The notes under the pieces are model-generated. The model had not been told where the DNA came from. It did no database searches and saw only the letters and a program-made list of their open reading frames with translations. A program made the translations under genes and the position numbers. Positions 8,891 through 17,129 of a DNA stretch of 48,745 nucleotides are shown piece after piece. The DNA lies in contig SKQO01000015.1 of assembly GCA_007118975.1 (NCBI GenBank), forward strand, positions 1 to 48,745. Direction: 5' to 3'. The number at the start of each line of letters is the position of its first letter. Within the stretch, counting starts at the first letter, position 1. Origin of the DNA: Halobacteriales archaeon. Lineage in GTDB: Archaea > Halobacteriota > Halobacteria > Halobacteriales > SKNY01.

Positions 8891-9862
8891 TCACTCGCCA
8901 TGCGTAGCGTTGCTCGCCACCGGTTGGAGCGAGCCATCGAGAACGTCTGCCATTGCCGATCGGTGGAACGTAACGGCTGTCTCGACATCCGCCAGGGGGT
9001 AGTTCGGGCGTGTCACAGCGCCGTGCCGGTCCACACACGACCGCACGATCGCAAGCAGGCGATAGACTGGCCGGCGCTCGGTAAAGCCCTCGGTGAGAGG
9101 AAACGCAGCCGTATAGCCCGCATAAAACGGTTCCCGACCGGCTTCGACATCGAACCAGTCGACGAAACAATATTCGGCTTTCGTTAGCGAAAACTCCCGA
9201 TCTGCCGCTTGTAGGGATCCCCAATCGAGAACGCCCGTGATCTCCCCATTGTGGTACCGGATGTTGCCCGGGCGGTAATCCCAGGGGTGCAGCCGACCGG
9301 GGACAGTACGAGGGAGTGCATCGTAATCGAGCGTTACCGCGACGTCGCGCTTGATGTCATCGAATGCGTCCGGGAGCTCTTCGAGCCCCTGATCGACCAG
9401 GCGACGAAAGGCAGCCGGCCACGGGTTGGGTTCCTCGACGACCAAGACAGACCCATCTTGGGAGATATCACCGTGCCCTTCGAATGTGAACGTCCGATGA
9501 AGGATGGCGAGATATCGGCCCAGCGAACGGGCGACCTGTTCTCGTGCTACAGTCGAGAGTGAACCGAGCGCCTCTGCGAGATCGGTCCCAGGAACGTACT
9601 CAGTTATCAGATAGGTTCGATCTTGGAATTCCCCGCTCCCGATGACCCGCGGGGTGGGAACCGTGGTCTGCGACGCGATTGTCCCGATTATCGCGGCTTC
9701 CGTGGCCATCTGACCCGGCCCGAATTGCACGACCAGCCGCGCGCCTTCCTCCGTGCGAGCGAGAAACGTCTCCTTGTAGTTACCGCCGGGAAGTGGGCGA
9801 GTGGACGTGACGCTCATCTTGCATGTCCGTTCGACAACAGTAGCGATTGCCGCCCCTCGCAT
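8891..9862 (-). CDS. Aminoglycoside-phosphotransferase (APH)-family kinase-like protein
   Basis: 323 residues from ATG 9862, chosen because RGAAIATVVERT then PLPGGNYKETFLART is where APH-fold proteins begin; a longer frame upstream would overlap polX. Motifs: VVQFGPGQMATEAAIIGTIA (ATP-binding Lys region, with the Lys apparently replaced by Gln in VVQF), YLITEYVPGTDLAEAL (hinge), RLHPWDYRPGNIRYHNGEI, corresponding to the Brenner motif HGDxxxxN (here HPWDYRPGN, catalytic Asp kept), and GVLDWGSLQAAD, corresponding to the DFG-like IDWG metal-binding site. The substrate is unknown; such proteins phosphorylate small molecules and are not necessarily resistance enzymes. It is last in the minus-strand run DUF5788-polX-APH, 49 nt after polX, so co-transcription is likely. 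Confidence 0.75.
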   Translation of the reverse strand: MRGAAIATVVERTCKMSVTSTRPLPGGNYKETFLARTEEGARLVVQFGPGQMATEAAIIGTIASQTTVPTPRVIGSGEFQDRTYLITEYVPGTDLAEALGSLSTVAREQVARSLGRYLAILHRTFTFEGHGDISQDGSVLVVEEPNPWPAAFRRLVDQGLEELPDAFDDIKRDVAVTLDYDALPRTVPGRLHPWDYRPGNIRYHNGEITGVLDWGSLQAADREFSLTKAEYCFVDWFDVEAGREPFYAGYTAAFPLTEGFTERRPVYRLLAIVRSCVDRHGAVTRPNYPLADVETAVTFHRSAMADVLDGSLQPVASNATHGE

Positions 9863-9911
9863 TCTGGTCGATCGTCTCACTGGACCGACGAAAAGGTTCA
9901 GGTCGAGACGG

Positions 9912-11681
9912 TCACGAGGACACGCATGCCGCGAGAAATGACTCGAGTTCCTCGCGATCCCACGCGTTGATGACGTCAACTGGTTCTGCCCATCCACGCC
10001 GCGCGGTGTGCACGCCATATCGCATGTGGTCGAATTCGGCCGCGCTATGGGCGTCGGTGTTGATCGCTATCGTTGCATTCGCCTCGATCGCTGCGCGCAC
10101 CATCGCCCCCGAGAGATCGAGTCGGTGTGGATTGGCGTTTACCTCGAGTGCGGTACCGTGCTCGGCGGCCGCCGAAGCGATCGGTTCGATGCGGATTTCC
10201 AGGCCTGCACGGCTATTGATGAGTCGCCCTGTCGGGTGGCCCAGGACGTCCACAGCCGGATGGGAAACGGCTCGAACCAACCGGTCTGTCGCCTCCTCTA
10301 CCCCTTGATCTAGTTCGCTGTGGGGCGACGCGACGACGATATCGAGCGTCTCCAGCAGGTCATCGGCGACGCTGATGGTCCCATCGGCGTGCACGTTCGT
10401 CTCTACCCCTGCGAGCACGCCGATATCGAATTGTTCGTCCAGAGCGCGGACTTCGGCTGCCTGCGTTTCGAGCTCCGCATCGCTCAGGCCGGTGCCTCCG
10501 ATGATTCCGGGGCCAGCCGCGTGATCGCAGATCGCGACGTAGTCGTGTCCGAAGCGTTCTGCGGCCGCAACGAGTGCTTCGAGATCGAGACTTCCGTCGG
10601 ACCAGCTCGTGTGGACGTGAACATCCCCTCGAATATCATCGTGGTCGATCAAACACGGTAGCTCAGCGGCTGCTGCAGCCGCCACTTCCCCAGTATCCTC
10701 TCGGATCTCGGGTGGGATCCATGGAAGGTTGATGGCGTCGTACATGCTCGCTTCGGTCTCGCCCGCAATCCGAGTGCCGGCCCGGCGATCCGACTCCCGT
10801 GTCGCTTCGTCCACCTCGCTCACGTCAAACACCCCGTACTCGTTCATCTTCATGTCGCGGTCGATGGCACGGTTTCGCAGTCGCACGTTGTGGTCCCGGC
10901 TCCCGGTGAAGTACTGGATCGCACTACCGAACTCGCTCGGAACGACGACCCGGAGGTCGATCTGGATGCCCCGTGCTCTGACGCTGGCGCGCTGTTCCCC
11001 AGCCTCGATTACGCTATCGACGTGATCCCAGGAGCGGAATCGCTCGACCACTTCGGTGGCCGAATCCGTCGCAACCAAAATGTCGACGTCGCCGATCGTG
11101 GGTTTCCAGCGCCGGATGGAACCGGCCACAGCCGCCTCTTCGACGACGTCGGCCCCTCGCATATGCGCGAGCACATCGTCGGCTACGGGACGTGCGTGCC
11201 CGAGAAGTTCCCGTTCCTGTGCCTCGCGCGCGAACGGAATGTTCTCGAGAATATTCTCCTCGGTCTTGGCTCCGAATCCCTTCACGGCACTGATTTCGCC
11301 GGCCTCCGCTGCAGCCTCCAGCTCATCGAGGTTCGTGATACCGAGCCCTTCGAACAGGGCTCCGACGGATTTCGGGCCGACGCCCTCGACCGCCGTCAGT
11401 TCGTCCATCTCCACCGGGAGCTCCGCGCGCAACTCCTCGAGCTCGTCGATCGTTCCAGTCTCCAGGTACTCGATCACCTTCTCGGAGATGGCATCACCGA
11501 CCCCCTCGATCGCCGCGACCGCCTCCGGACCGTCCGCAGCCAACTCTTCGATGGCGACAGGATGATCGAAAATATTCTCGGCCGCCCGTCGGTAGGAACG
11601 TGGTTTGTACTCGACGCCCGTCGCGTCGAGACGGTCGGCGAACTCCTCGAAAATGTCGGCCAACTCCGCGTTTCGGCTCAC
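9912..11681 (-). CDS. polX: DNA polymerase/3'-5' exonuclease PolX
   Basis: 589 residues, GTG start. Family X repair polymerase fused to a PHP nuclease domain. The N-terminal part has two helix-hairpin-helix-like segments (AAIEGVGDAISEKVIEYL and TAVEGVGPKSVGALFEGLG), then the palm with GSIRRWKPTIGDVDILVAT (catalytic Asp pair GDVDIL) and IQIDLRVV (third Asp). The PHP domain starts near residue 350 with GDVHVHTSWSDGS and continues with YVAICDHAAG, GVETNVHADG, HSELDQ, HPTGRL and INTDAHS, providing the metal ligands. Family role: gap filling and AP-site processing in base-excision repair. It starts 12 nt after the DUF5788 gene, clearly the same transcript. Length is normal for bacterial/archaeal PolX. 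Confidence 0.95.
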   Translation of the reverse strand: MSRNAELADIFEEFADRLDATGVEYKPRSYRRAAENIFDHPVAIEELAADGPEAVAAIEGVGDAISEKVIEYLETGTIDELEELRAELPVEMDELTAVEGVGPKSVGALFEGLGITNLDELEAAAEAGEISAVKGFGAKTEENILENIPFAREAQERELLGHARPVADDVLAHMRGADVVEEAAVAGSIRRWKPTIGDVDILVATDSATEVVERFRSWDHVDSVIEAGEQRASVRARGIQIDLRVVVPSEFGSAIQYFTGSRDHNVRLRNRAIDRDMKMNEYGVFDVSEVDEATRESDRRAGTRIAGETEASMYDAINLPWIPPEIREDTGEVAAAAAAELPCLIDHDDIRGDVHVHTSWSDGSLDLEALVAAAERFGHDYVAICDHAAGPGIIGGTGLSDAELETQAAEVRALDEQFDIGVLAGVETNVHADGTISVADDLLETLDIVVASPHSELDQGVEEATDRLVRAVSHPAVDVLGHPTGRLINSRAGLEIRIEPIASAAAEHGTALEVNANPHRLDLSGAMVRAAIEANATIAINTDAHSAAEFDHMRYGVHTARRGWAEPVDVINAWDREELESFLAACVSS

Positions 11682-11693
11682 GTTTCGGTCACC

Positions 11694-12122
11694 TCACGGT
11701 CGCCCCAGGGGACCGTCATCAGTACGACCCAGTGCGCGGTTCAGAAACTGGAGCCATCGTTCCCGGTCGGCCTTCTCCTGGGCGGCCATCTCCGCCTCGA
11801 TATCATCCTCCTTCTCGATCCCGTCGAGGACTTCGAGAGCTCGATCGAGACCGACAATGCGCTCTGCGAGCTTCTGCCCCGCCTCGTAAGAGAGATCGTC
11901 GTTCTCCAACCGACCGAGGAGCTTCTGGCGCTCCTGCCGGAGCGATACCACGAGCTCACGATGCGCTTCCCCTGGCGTATCGGCAGCTCGGAGTTTCATG
12001 ATCCGGCGGCGGAGGAGAATCTCCTCGCCCCCGATCGGCGCCCGATCCGGGATCCGGGCCCCGATCGTTGCGGAATCACGCTCGACTCGTTCGAGCAGCC
12101 CTTCGCGTTCGTAGGGCCTCAC
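11694..12122 (-). CDS. DUF5788 family haloarchaeal protein
   Basis: 142 residues from GTG at 12122 (VRPYEREGLLERVERDSA), chosen because the upstream extension loses protein-like composition and overlaps the divergent rhomboid gene. Predicted helical and highly charged: GEEILLRRRIMKLRAADTP, RQERQKLLGRLENDDLS, GLDRALEVLDGIEKEDD. It resembles the uncharacterised haloarchaeal DUF5788 family, which often sits beside polX. No catalytic motif is seen. First gene of the minus-strand run with polX and the APH-like gene; a divergent promoter region of about 95 nt separates it from the rhomboid gene. Confidence 0.7.
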   Translation of the reverse strand: MRPYEREGLLERVERDSATIGARIPDRAPIGGEEILLRRRIMKLRAADTPGEAHRELVVSLRQERQKLLGRLENDDLSYEAGQKLAERIVGLDRALEVLDGIEKEDDIEAEMAAQEKADRERWLQFLNRALGRTDDGPLGRP

Positions 12123-12218
12123 ACCCGAACGATAGTGCGGTGGGCCCAAAACAATTACCGACGCGGATCCGCGGATGATCCCAAAACCGCTTTTGCGGTG
12201 CTCCCGGAAGGTTCGGCA

Positions 12219-13130
12219 ATGGCACCGTGTGACCGGTGTGGAGCCACGACGAACATGCCGTACCGATGCCGGTACTGCGGTGGGACGTTCTGCGGTGAAC
12301 ACCGGTTGCCAGAGAACCACGGCTGCCCCGGTCTCGAGGACTGGGGTGATCCGAGCGGGGTCTTCGACGCCGGCTTCGACGATAACATCGTCGAGACGCC
12401 CGTCAACAAGCGTGAGCCGTCGCGCCTCGAACGGCTCGGCATCGACACGGGTCCGGGTGGACCGCTCGGTTATTTCCGAGGGAACATGAGCTTCGTCTTT
12501 CTCGCTGTCATGTGGGTCGTTTTCCTATTACAACAGATCGTCATCGCGACGCTCGGGGTTGAGGCACACGACACCGTATTCGTCCTGCGAACCGAGGAAA
12601 TCCTCCACGTGTGGACCTGGTTTACGTCCGTCTTCTCGCACAACCCGGGGGGGCTGTTACACATCGTCTTCAACAGTATCGTGCTGTACTTTTTCGGCCC
12701 GATCGTCGAGCGAAAGGTCGGTAGCAAGGCGTTCGCTGTCCTTTTCATCGGGGCCGGCGTCGTTGCAGGGCTCTCACAGGTGGGAATCGGGCTCATTACC
12801 GAACCGGGGGGCGTACTCGGGGCGAGCGGCGCGATCCTCGCCGTCATGGGGGTATTGACGGTACTGAACCCGAACCTCCGGGTACTCCTGTTTTTCATCG
12901 TACCCATGCCCCTGTGGTTGCTCACACTGGGCTTTGCCGGAGTGTCCGTCTTCGTCATGCTGGGTGCAGGGCCCGGCGCCGGGAACATCGCCCATCTCGC
13001 CCACCTCATCGGACTGGTGATCGGGCTGCTCTACGGCGAGAAACTTCGCCGCGAGGGCGTTTCGGCCCCACGTGAGCTCCACCTCGGTGGCGGTGGCCCT
13101 GGTCAGGGACCACCCCGGCGCCGGCCCTGA
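12219..13130 (+). CDS. Rhomboid family intramembrane protease with N-terminal AN1-like zinc finger
   Basis: 303 residues. Start ATG 12219 (MAPCDRCGATTN) is fixed by the zinc finger; the longer open frame upstream is antisense to polX. Residues 4-36 have the C-x2-C...C-x2-C...C-x2-H...H-x-C pattern of an AN1-like finger. From about 90 onward there are six or so membrane segments with the rhomboid signatures HIVFNSIVLYFFG (148-160), GASGAILAVMG with catalytic Ser 203, and NIAHLAHLIGL with catalytic His at 262 (or 259). Family role: cleavage of transmembrane substrates in the membrane; targets unknown. Only 3 nt separate it from the endonuclease V gene, so the two are probably co-transcribed, although no functional link is obvious. 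Confidence 0.92.
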   Translation: MAPCDRCGATTNMPYRCRYCGGTFCGEHRLPENHGCPGLEDWGDPSGVFDAGFDDNIVETPVNKREPSRLERLGIDTGPGGPLGYFRGNMSFVFLAVMWVVFLLQQIVIATLGVEAHDTVFVLRTEEILHVWTWFTSVFSHNPGGLLHIVFNSIVLYFFGPIVERKVGSKAFAVLFIGAGVVAGLSQVGIGLITEPGGVLGASGAILAVMGVLTVLNPNLRVLLFFIVPMPLWLLTLGFAGVSVFVMLGAGPGAGNIAHLAHLIGLVIGLLYGEKLRREGVSAPRELHLGGGGPGQGPPRRRP

Positions 13131-13133
13131 CCG

Positions 13134-13871
13134 ATGGACATCGTCCACGAAGATCTCGTTCCGGATCCAGGACTCGACCGGGAGGAGATGCTCGCTTGTC
13201 AAGACAGAATTCGAGAGCGTGCGTCGTTCCAGACGCCCCGATCCCTGATCGAGCGATTGAGCGCGGACGATCTGATCGTCGCTGGGGTCGACCAGTCGTT
13301 CCCCGACGACGATGTGGTGAGCGCAATCGTCGCTCTCGCGGCGGGGGAGGTAATCGATCGAGCGGTCGTTCGCCAACCCGTCCAGTTTCCCTACATTCCC
13401 GGTCTCTTGTCCTTTCGTGAGGCTGGTGCCGCCCTGACCGCCTGTACTGCCCTCGATGTCGAGCTCGATCTCCTGCTGGTGGACGGCAACGGACGGTTAC
13501 ACTTCCGCGAGGCCGGTCTCGCCACACATCTCGGGGTCGTGCTCGAACAGCCGACGGTGGGTGTTGCGAAACGACTGCTGTGCGGAACGCTCGTCGACCC
13601 GCCGGAACCTCCCTATCCAACCGGGACGCGTGTTGAAATCCGCGGCGGAGAGGATACGCCCACGGCCCGCAATAAACTCCTCGGCGTGGCCATGCAAACT
13701 CGACAGTGGGATCATCCAGATCGTCACATCAACCCGGTGTACGTGAGTCCGGGCCACCGCATCAGCCCGGACCATGCCGCGGACGTGGTCGAACGCTGCG
13801 TCGTGGATCGCAAGCTTCCCGAACCGATCAGGGCGGCAGATCAACTTGCAAGCGAGGCGGCACGGGACTGA
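13134..13871 (+). CDS. nfi: Endonuclease V (deaminated-base repair)
   Basis: 245 residues. Cleaves DNA near deoxyinosine and other deaminated bases, using Mg2+. The family motifs are present: GVDQSF with catalytic Asp 53 (usually GVDVSF), FPYIPGLLSFREAGA with the wedge motif PYIPG and catalytic Glu 96, LLLVDGNGRLHFREAGLATH with Asp 117, GVAKRLLCG, and VYVSPGHRISPDHA. A QDRIRERA segment near the N-terminus matches the usual start. It follows the rhomboid gene by 3 nt and precedes an SDR by 50 nt. The length is typical. The Gln at the position after the catalytic Asp (VDQ) is a mild variation. Confidence 0.95.
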   Translation: MDIVHEDLVPDPGLDREEMLACQDRIRERASFQTPRSLIERLSADDLIVAGVDQSFPDDDVVSAIVALAAGEVIDRAVVRQPVQFPYIPGLLSFREAGAALTACTALDVELDLLLVDGNGRLHFREAGLATHLGVVLEQPTVGVAKRLLCGTLVDPPEPPYPTGTRVEIRGGEDTPTARNKLLGVAMQTRQWDHPDRHINPVYVSPGHRISPDHAADVVERCVVDRKLPEPIRAADQLASEAARD

Positions 13872-13921
13872 CGACGGACCAGATGCCCATGATTAACGTC
13901 CCCACCGGACGAGGTAATCAC

Positions 13922-14755
13922 ATGGAACGGTGCGCGTTGATCACGGGGTGTTCGTCCGGGATCGGCCACGCCACCGCGTTGGCCTTCCTCGAAGAGGAGT
14001 GGGACGTCTACGCAACCGCCCGGAATCCGGCTGATATCACCGAACTCGCCGAGGCGGGATGCCGGACCGCGGCACTGGATGTGACTGATGACGAGCAAGT
14101 GATGGCCGTCGTTTCGCAGGTGATCGATGAACGTGGCCGCCTAGACTGCCTCGTGAATAACGCCGGATTCTGCCAGTCCGGGCCCGTCGAGGACGTGCCG
14201 ACCGATCGAGTGCACCGCCAGTTCGAGGTCAATGTTTACGGCCCACACCGGCTCACTCGCGAAGCCCTCCCACATATGCGCGCCCGTGGTGACGGGACAG
14301 TCGTGAACGTATCGAGCGGCCTCGGGCGGATCTCCCTCCCAGGATCCGGCGTGTACGCGGGTTCGAAGTTCGCGCTGGAAGCGATGTCCGACGCCCTTCG
14401 GGCCGAAGTCGCCGACCAGGGGATCGACGTGGTGACCATCGAGCCGGGGCTGGTCAACACCCAGTTCACGGCCCGGTTGCGACACGAATTGAACGACTTG
14501 GAGCGCACCGCCGCGTACGAGAACCTGTACCGACTCTACGACGATTGGTCGCGGGTCGACAACGGGGGGTTCGCGACGACGACGCCCCAGGTGGTGGCCG
14601 ATGCGATCGTCAACGCCGCCAGTGCGACGAAACCGCAACCGCGCTACCAGGTCGGACCGAGTTCAGTGCTGGCCGGGATTGCGTCACACCTCCCTGCCGG
14701 CGCCCGGCAGCGAGTCTTCCGACTGGGACTCAAGCTCTCCCGGTGGCTCGGATAA
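13922..14755 (+). CDS. Short-chain dehydrogenase/reductase (classical SDR)
   Basis: 277 residues. NAD(P)-dependent oxidoreductase of unknown substrate. TGCSSGIG (residues about 8-15) is the Rossmann cofactor motif, LVNNAGF is the NNAG structural motif, VNVSSGLGRISLPGSGVYAG then SKFALEA contain the catalytic Ser, Tyr and Lys (YAGSK). The GLVNTQFTAR loop and the C-terminal helices (RVFRLGLKLSRWLG) fit the retinol-dehydrogenase-like group. Start ATG 13922 (MERCALITGC) is the usual SDR beginning; an in-frame ATG 39 nt earlier is less likely. The stop TAA overlaps the start of the glycerate kinase (TAATG), so translation of the two is coupled. Confidence 0.9.
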   Translation: MERCALITGCSSGIGHATALAFLEEEWDVYATARNPADITELAEAGCRTAALDVTDDEQVMAVVSQVIDERGRLDCLVNNAGFCQSGPVEDVPTDRVHRQFEVNVYGPHRLTREALPHMRARGDGTVVNVSSGLGRISLPGSGVYAGSKFALEAMSDALRAEVADQGIDVVTIEPGLVNTQFTARLRHELNDLERTAAYENLYRLYDDWSRVDNGGFATTTPQVVADAIVNAASATKPQPRYQVGPSSVLAGIASHLPAGARQRVFRLGLKLSRWLG

Positions 14756-16080
14756 TGATACGGAACCGCGAATCGCTCGCGGGTACACGTGCCCGGGAAC
14801 TGATCCTGGACTGCTTCGAAACGGGAATCGTGGCGGGCGATCCCGAACGATTGCTCCCCGACGTCGTCGGCGTCGACGGGGACGTGCTGGTGATCGACGA
14901 AGAACGAATCAATCTCGAAGAGTTCAGTGAAGTCATCGTGTTGGGGGGTGGCAAAGCAGCCGTCAGGCAAGCAGTTGCGCTGGAGACCGTGCTCGGTGGA
15001 CACATCGACGGTGGTGTCGTTGTAACGAACGGCCCAGCGCACGGGCCAAATGACATTGACGTCCTGCCCGGTGACCACCCCGTCCCTTCCGAGCAAGGCG
15101 CACGGAGCACGGACGCCCTACTCGAGATGGCAACTGCGGCGGGGCCCGATACCCTCATTCTCGTGCCGATCTCGGGGGGTGGAAGTGCATTGCTCGTTGC
15201 TCCGGCCGGAAACATTACCGTCCAAGATCTCGCTGCATTGAACGAACAGCTCCTCGCGAGCGGCGCAACGATCGAGGAAATGAATGCGGTTCGAAAGCAC
15301 GTTTCTCGGATCAAAGGGGGCGGGCTCGCCCGGGCGGCGGCGCCCGCACGGGTCGTCTCCCTCGTCATGAGTGACGTGATCGGGGACGACTTGGCGGTGA
15401 TTGCGAGCGGCCCGACTGCGCCGGATCCGACCACCTTCGCTGATGCGGTCGCGGTGCTCGCCCGATACGACATCGACGCGCCCACCCGTGTAGCAGATCA
15501 CTTGCAATCGGGAGTCGCGGGGGCGGTCGATGAGACACCATCTGCCGGCGAATCGGCGTTCGACCGTGTCTCGAACTACGTGATCGCCGGTAGTGATACC
15601 GCCATGCGCGCGGCTGAATCGGTGGTGCTAGAGAATGGAATTACCTGCCTCCCGCTGTCCGCGCGTATCCGTGGGGAAGCGCGGGAGGCGGCGAAGACGC
15701 AACTGGCGATCGGGGAAGAGATACTGGCCTCGGGCCGACCGATCGAACCACCGTGCGTGATTCTGAGCGGGGGTGAGACGACGGTGACGCTCCGTGGCGA
15801 TGGAACCGGCGGGCCAAACCACGAATTCGCGTTGAGTGCGGCGATCGACTGTGAAGCCGGCATTACTCTGGGGGCCATCGATACGGACGGGATCGACGGT
15901 GCAGCTCCGACTGCTGGTGGTCTCGTCGATTCGTCCACCGTCGAGGATCACCGAGCGGCGCGAGAAGCGCTCGCCGATAATGACAGTTTCCCGTACCTCC
16001 GCGACCGACATGCAGTCGTCGAGACCAGGCAAACCGGGACAAACCTCAACGATTTCCGCGTGCTCGTAGTCGAGGACTAG
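14755..16080 (+). CDS. Glycerate 2-kinase (MOFRL family)
   Basis: 441 residues. Phosphorylates D-glycerate to 2-phosphoglycerate, feeding glycolysis/gluconeogenesis. Start ATG 14755 overlaps the SDR stop. Family features: LGGGKAAVRQA, GDHPVPSEQGARSTDALL, LVPISGGGSALLVAP (nucleotide/Gly-rich loop), NAVRKHVSRIKGGGLARAA, SDVIGDDLAVIASGPTAPDP, then the C-terminal MOFRL domain with CVILSGGETTVTLRGDGTGG then PNHEFAL and the DTDGIDGAAPTAGG motif. The length fits the 440-450-residue family. The neighbouring SDR could act on a hydroxypyruvate- or glycerate-type substrate, but that is speculation. Its TAG stop lies in the CTAG shared with the convergent ArsA-like gene. Confidence 0.92.
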   Translation: MIRNRESLAGTRARELILDCFETGIVAGDPERLLPDVVGVDGDVLVIDEERINLEEFSEVIVLGGGKAAVRQAVALETVLGGHIDGGVVVTNGPAHGPNDIDVLPGDHPVPSEQGARSTDALLEMATAAGPDTLILVPISGGGSALLVAPAGNITVQDLAALNEQLLASGATIEEMNAVRKHVSRIKGGGLARAAAPARVVSLVMSDVIGDDLAVIASGPTAPDPTTFADAVAVLARYDIDAPTRVADHLQSGVAGAVDETPSAGESAFDRVSNYVIAGSDTAMRAAESVVLENGITCLPLSARIRGEAREAAKTQLAIGEEILASGRPIEPPCVILSGGETTVTLRGDGTGGPNHEFALSAAIDCEAGITLGAIDTDGIDGAAPTAGGLVDSSTVEDHRAAREALADNDSFPYLRDRHAVVETRQTGTNLNDFRVLVVED

Positions 16081-17087
16081 TCGAGACAGGCAGCCACGAC
16101 TCGCAACATATCGATCCCGCGCAACTCGGCCGCGAGGAGTGGTACCCGCTTTATCTGTCGGTGCCCGAAAAGTTTCTGGGCGTCGTGGAGCGCCGATTGT
16201 TGGACCTGCCACCGAGCTCGGCAGAACGCACAGTGTTCGGTGTCAGGTACGGCGAACGCATCTGCCACGTCCGGCGGCGCGACGTTACCCGGATCTTCGA
16301 GAACGCGGTTGACGATGATCGTATCGACGGTGATATTGAACGAGTTCAACCGGTCGAGTAACGTCTGCGATTCGACCAGGCTCAGCGTCTCCGGGACCAC
16401 GACGATGCGAAAGTCCGTACGCGTTGGGTCCTGAAGCGCCTCGCGAAGCCGTTGGATCTGTTCGGCGAGTTCGTCCAGACCGAATTCCGCCTGGGCGTCG
16501 CTGTCATCGCCCATGACGCCTCCGAGCTCCTCGAACACGTTACCCATTCGCTGTTGCCAGCTTAGCATTCGACCGAGAAATGAATCCAGTAGATCCGGAA
16601 GCTCGAGCAACCGAAGCGTGTGACCGGTCGGCGCCGTGTCGACCACGGTTCGGTCGAATCGGTCGTCTTCCATCGATGTCAACAGCTGCTGGAGGGCGAT
16701 CGCCTCGTCGGCTCCGGGCATCGCCCCGTCACCCAGCAGTGCCCCCAGCGGGCCCTCCGTATCGAAGAGCGACTGGCCGAACGGTGATTCAGCGTTCTCG
16801 ACAGTTGCGGTCGGATCCAACTCGACGCCGTACAATGGCGCATCTTCGAGCAATTTTGTCGGCTCTGGACCGATGTGGACGTCGTACATGTCCGCCAGGG
16901 AGTGGGCAGGATCCGTCGAAATCACCAGTGTTCTCGTATCGTCGAGCGCACTCGCCAAGCCGGTCGCCGCCGCCATCGTCGTCTTCCCGACACCCCCTTT
17001 CCCGCCAAACAGGACGTATTCCGGTGCGTCGAGCGGGCCAACCTCCTCGGCGATCGCATCGACAGCTTCGACCTCCAGCTCGACCAT
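16077..17087 (-). CDS. ArsA/Get3-type ATPase
   Basis: 336 residues from ATG 17087; a GTG 24 nt upstream is possible. Deviant Walker A FGGKGGVGKTT (residues 27-37), A-prime DPAHSLADMYD, switch II DTAPTGHTLRLLELP, later VVVPETLSLVESQTLLDRL and IIVNRVLEDP. A CxxC pair in TEHCAFCRARW matches the zinc-binding cysteines of Get3-like dimers. Archaeal homologues are linked to tail-anchored protein targeting or arsenite transport; no arsenic genes lie nearby, so a Get3-like chaperone role is more likely (inference). It lies downstream of the broken aminotransferase on the same strand with a 42-nt gap. Confidence 0.85.
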   Translation of the reverse strand: MVELEVEAVDAIAEEVGPLDAPEYVLFGGKGGVGKTTMAAATGLASALDDTRTLVISTDPAHSLADMYDVHIGPEPTKLLEDAPLYGVELDPTATVENAESPFGQSLFDTEGPLGALLGDGAMPGADEAIALQQLLTSMEDDRFDRTVVDTAPTGHTLRLLELPDLLDSFLGRMLSWQQRMGNVFEELGGVMGDDSDAQAEFGLDELAEQIQRLREALQDPTRTDFRIVVVPETLSLVESQTLLDRLNSFNITVDTIIVNRVLEDPGNVAPPDVADAFAVPDTEHCAFCRARWQVQQSALHDAQKLFGHRQIKRVPLLAAELRGIDMLRVVAACLD

Positions 17088-17129
17088 ACACCGGTTTGGC
17101 CCGGCGTCCACCTGTAGCCGTCGATCGTC

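Noticed and set aside
8891-9862. APH-like gene as an aminoglycoside-resistance determinant
   Set aside because: The fold is used for many small-molecule kinases, the Brenner motif is divergent, and it is embedded in a repair-gene run, so no resistance role is supported.
10890-12218. Very long plus-strand open frame extending the rhomboid protein upstream
   Set aside because: It is antisense to polX and DUF5788; the real start is the zinc-finger ATG at 12219.
13923-16080. The SDR and glycerate kinase as one fused enzyme
   Set aside because: The SDR ends with TAA at 14753-14755 and the kinase starts at 14755; they are separate overlapping genes.
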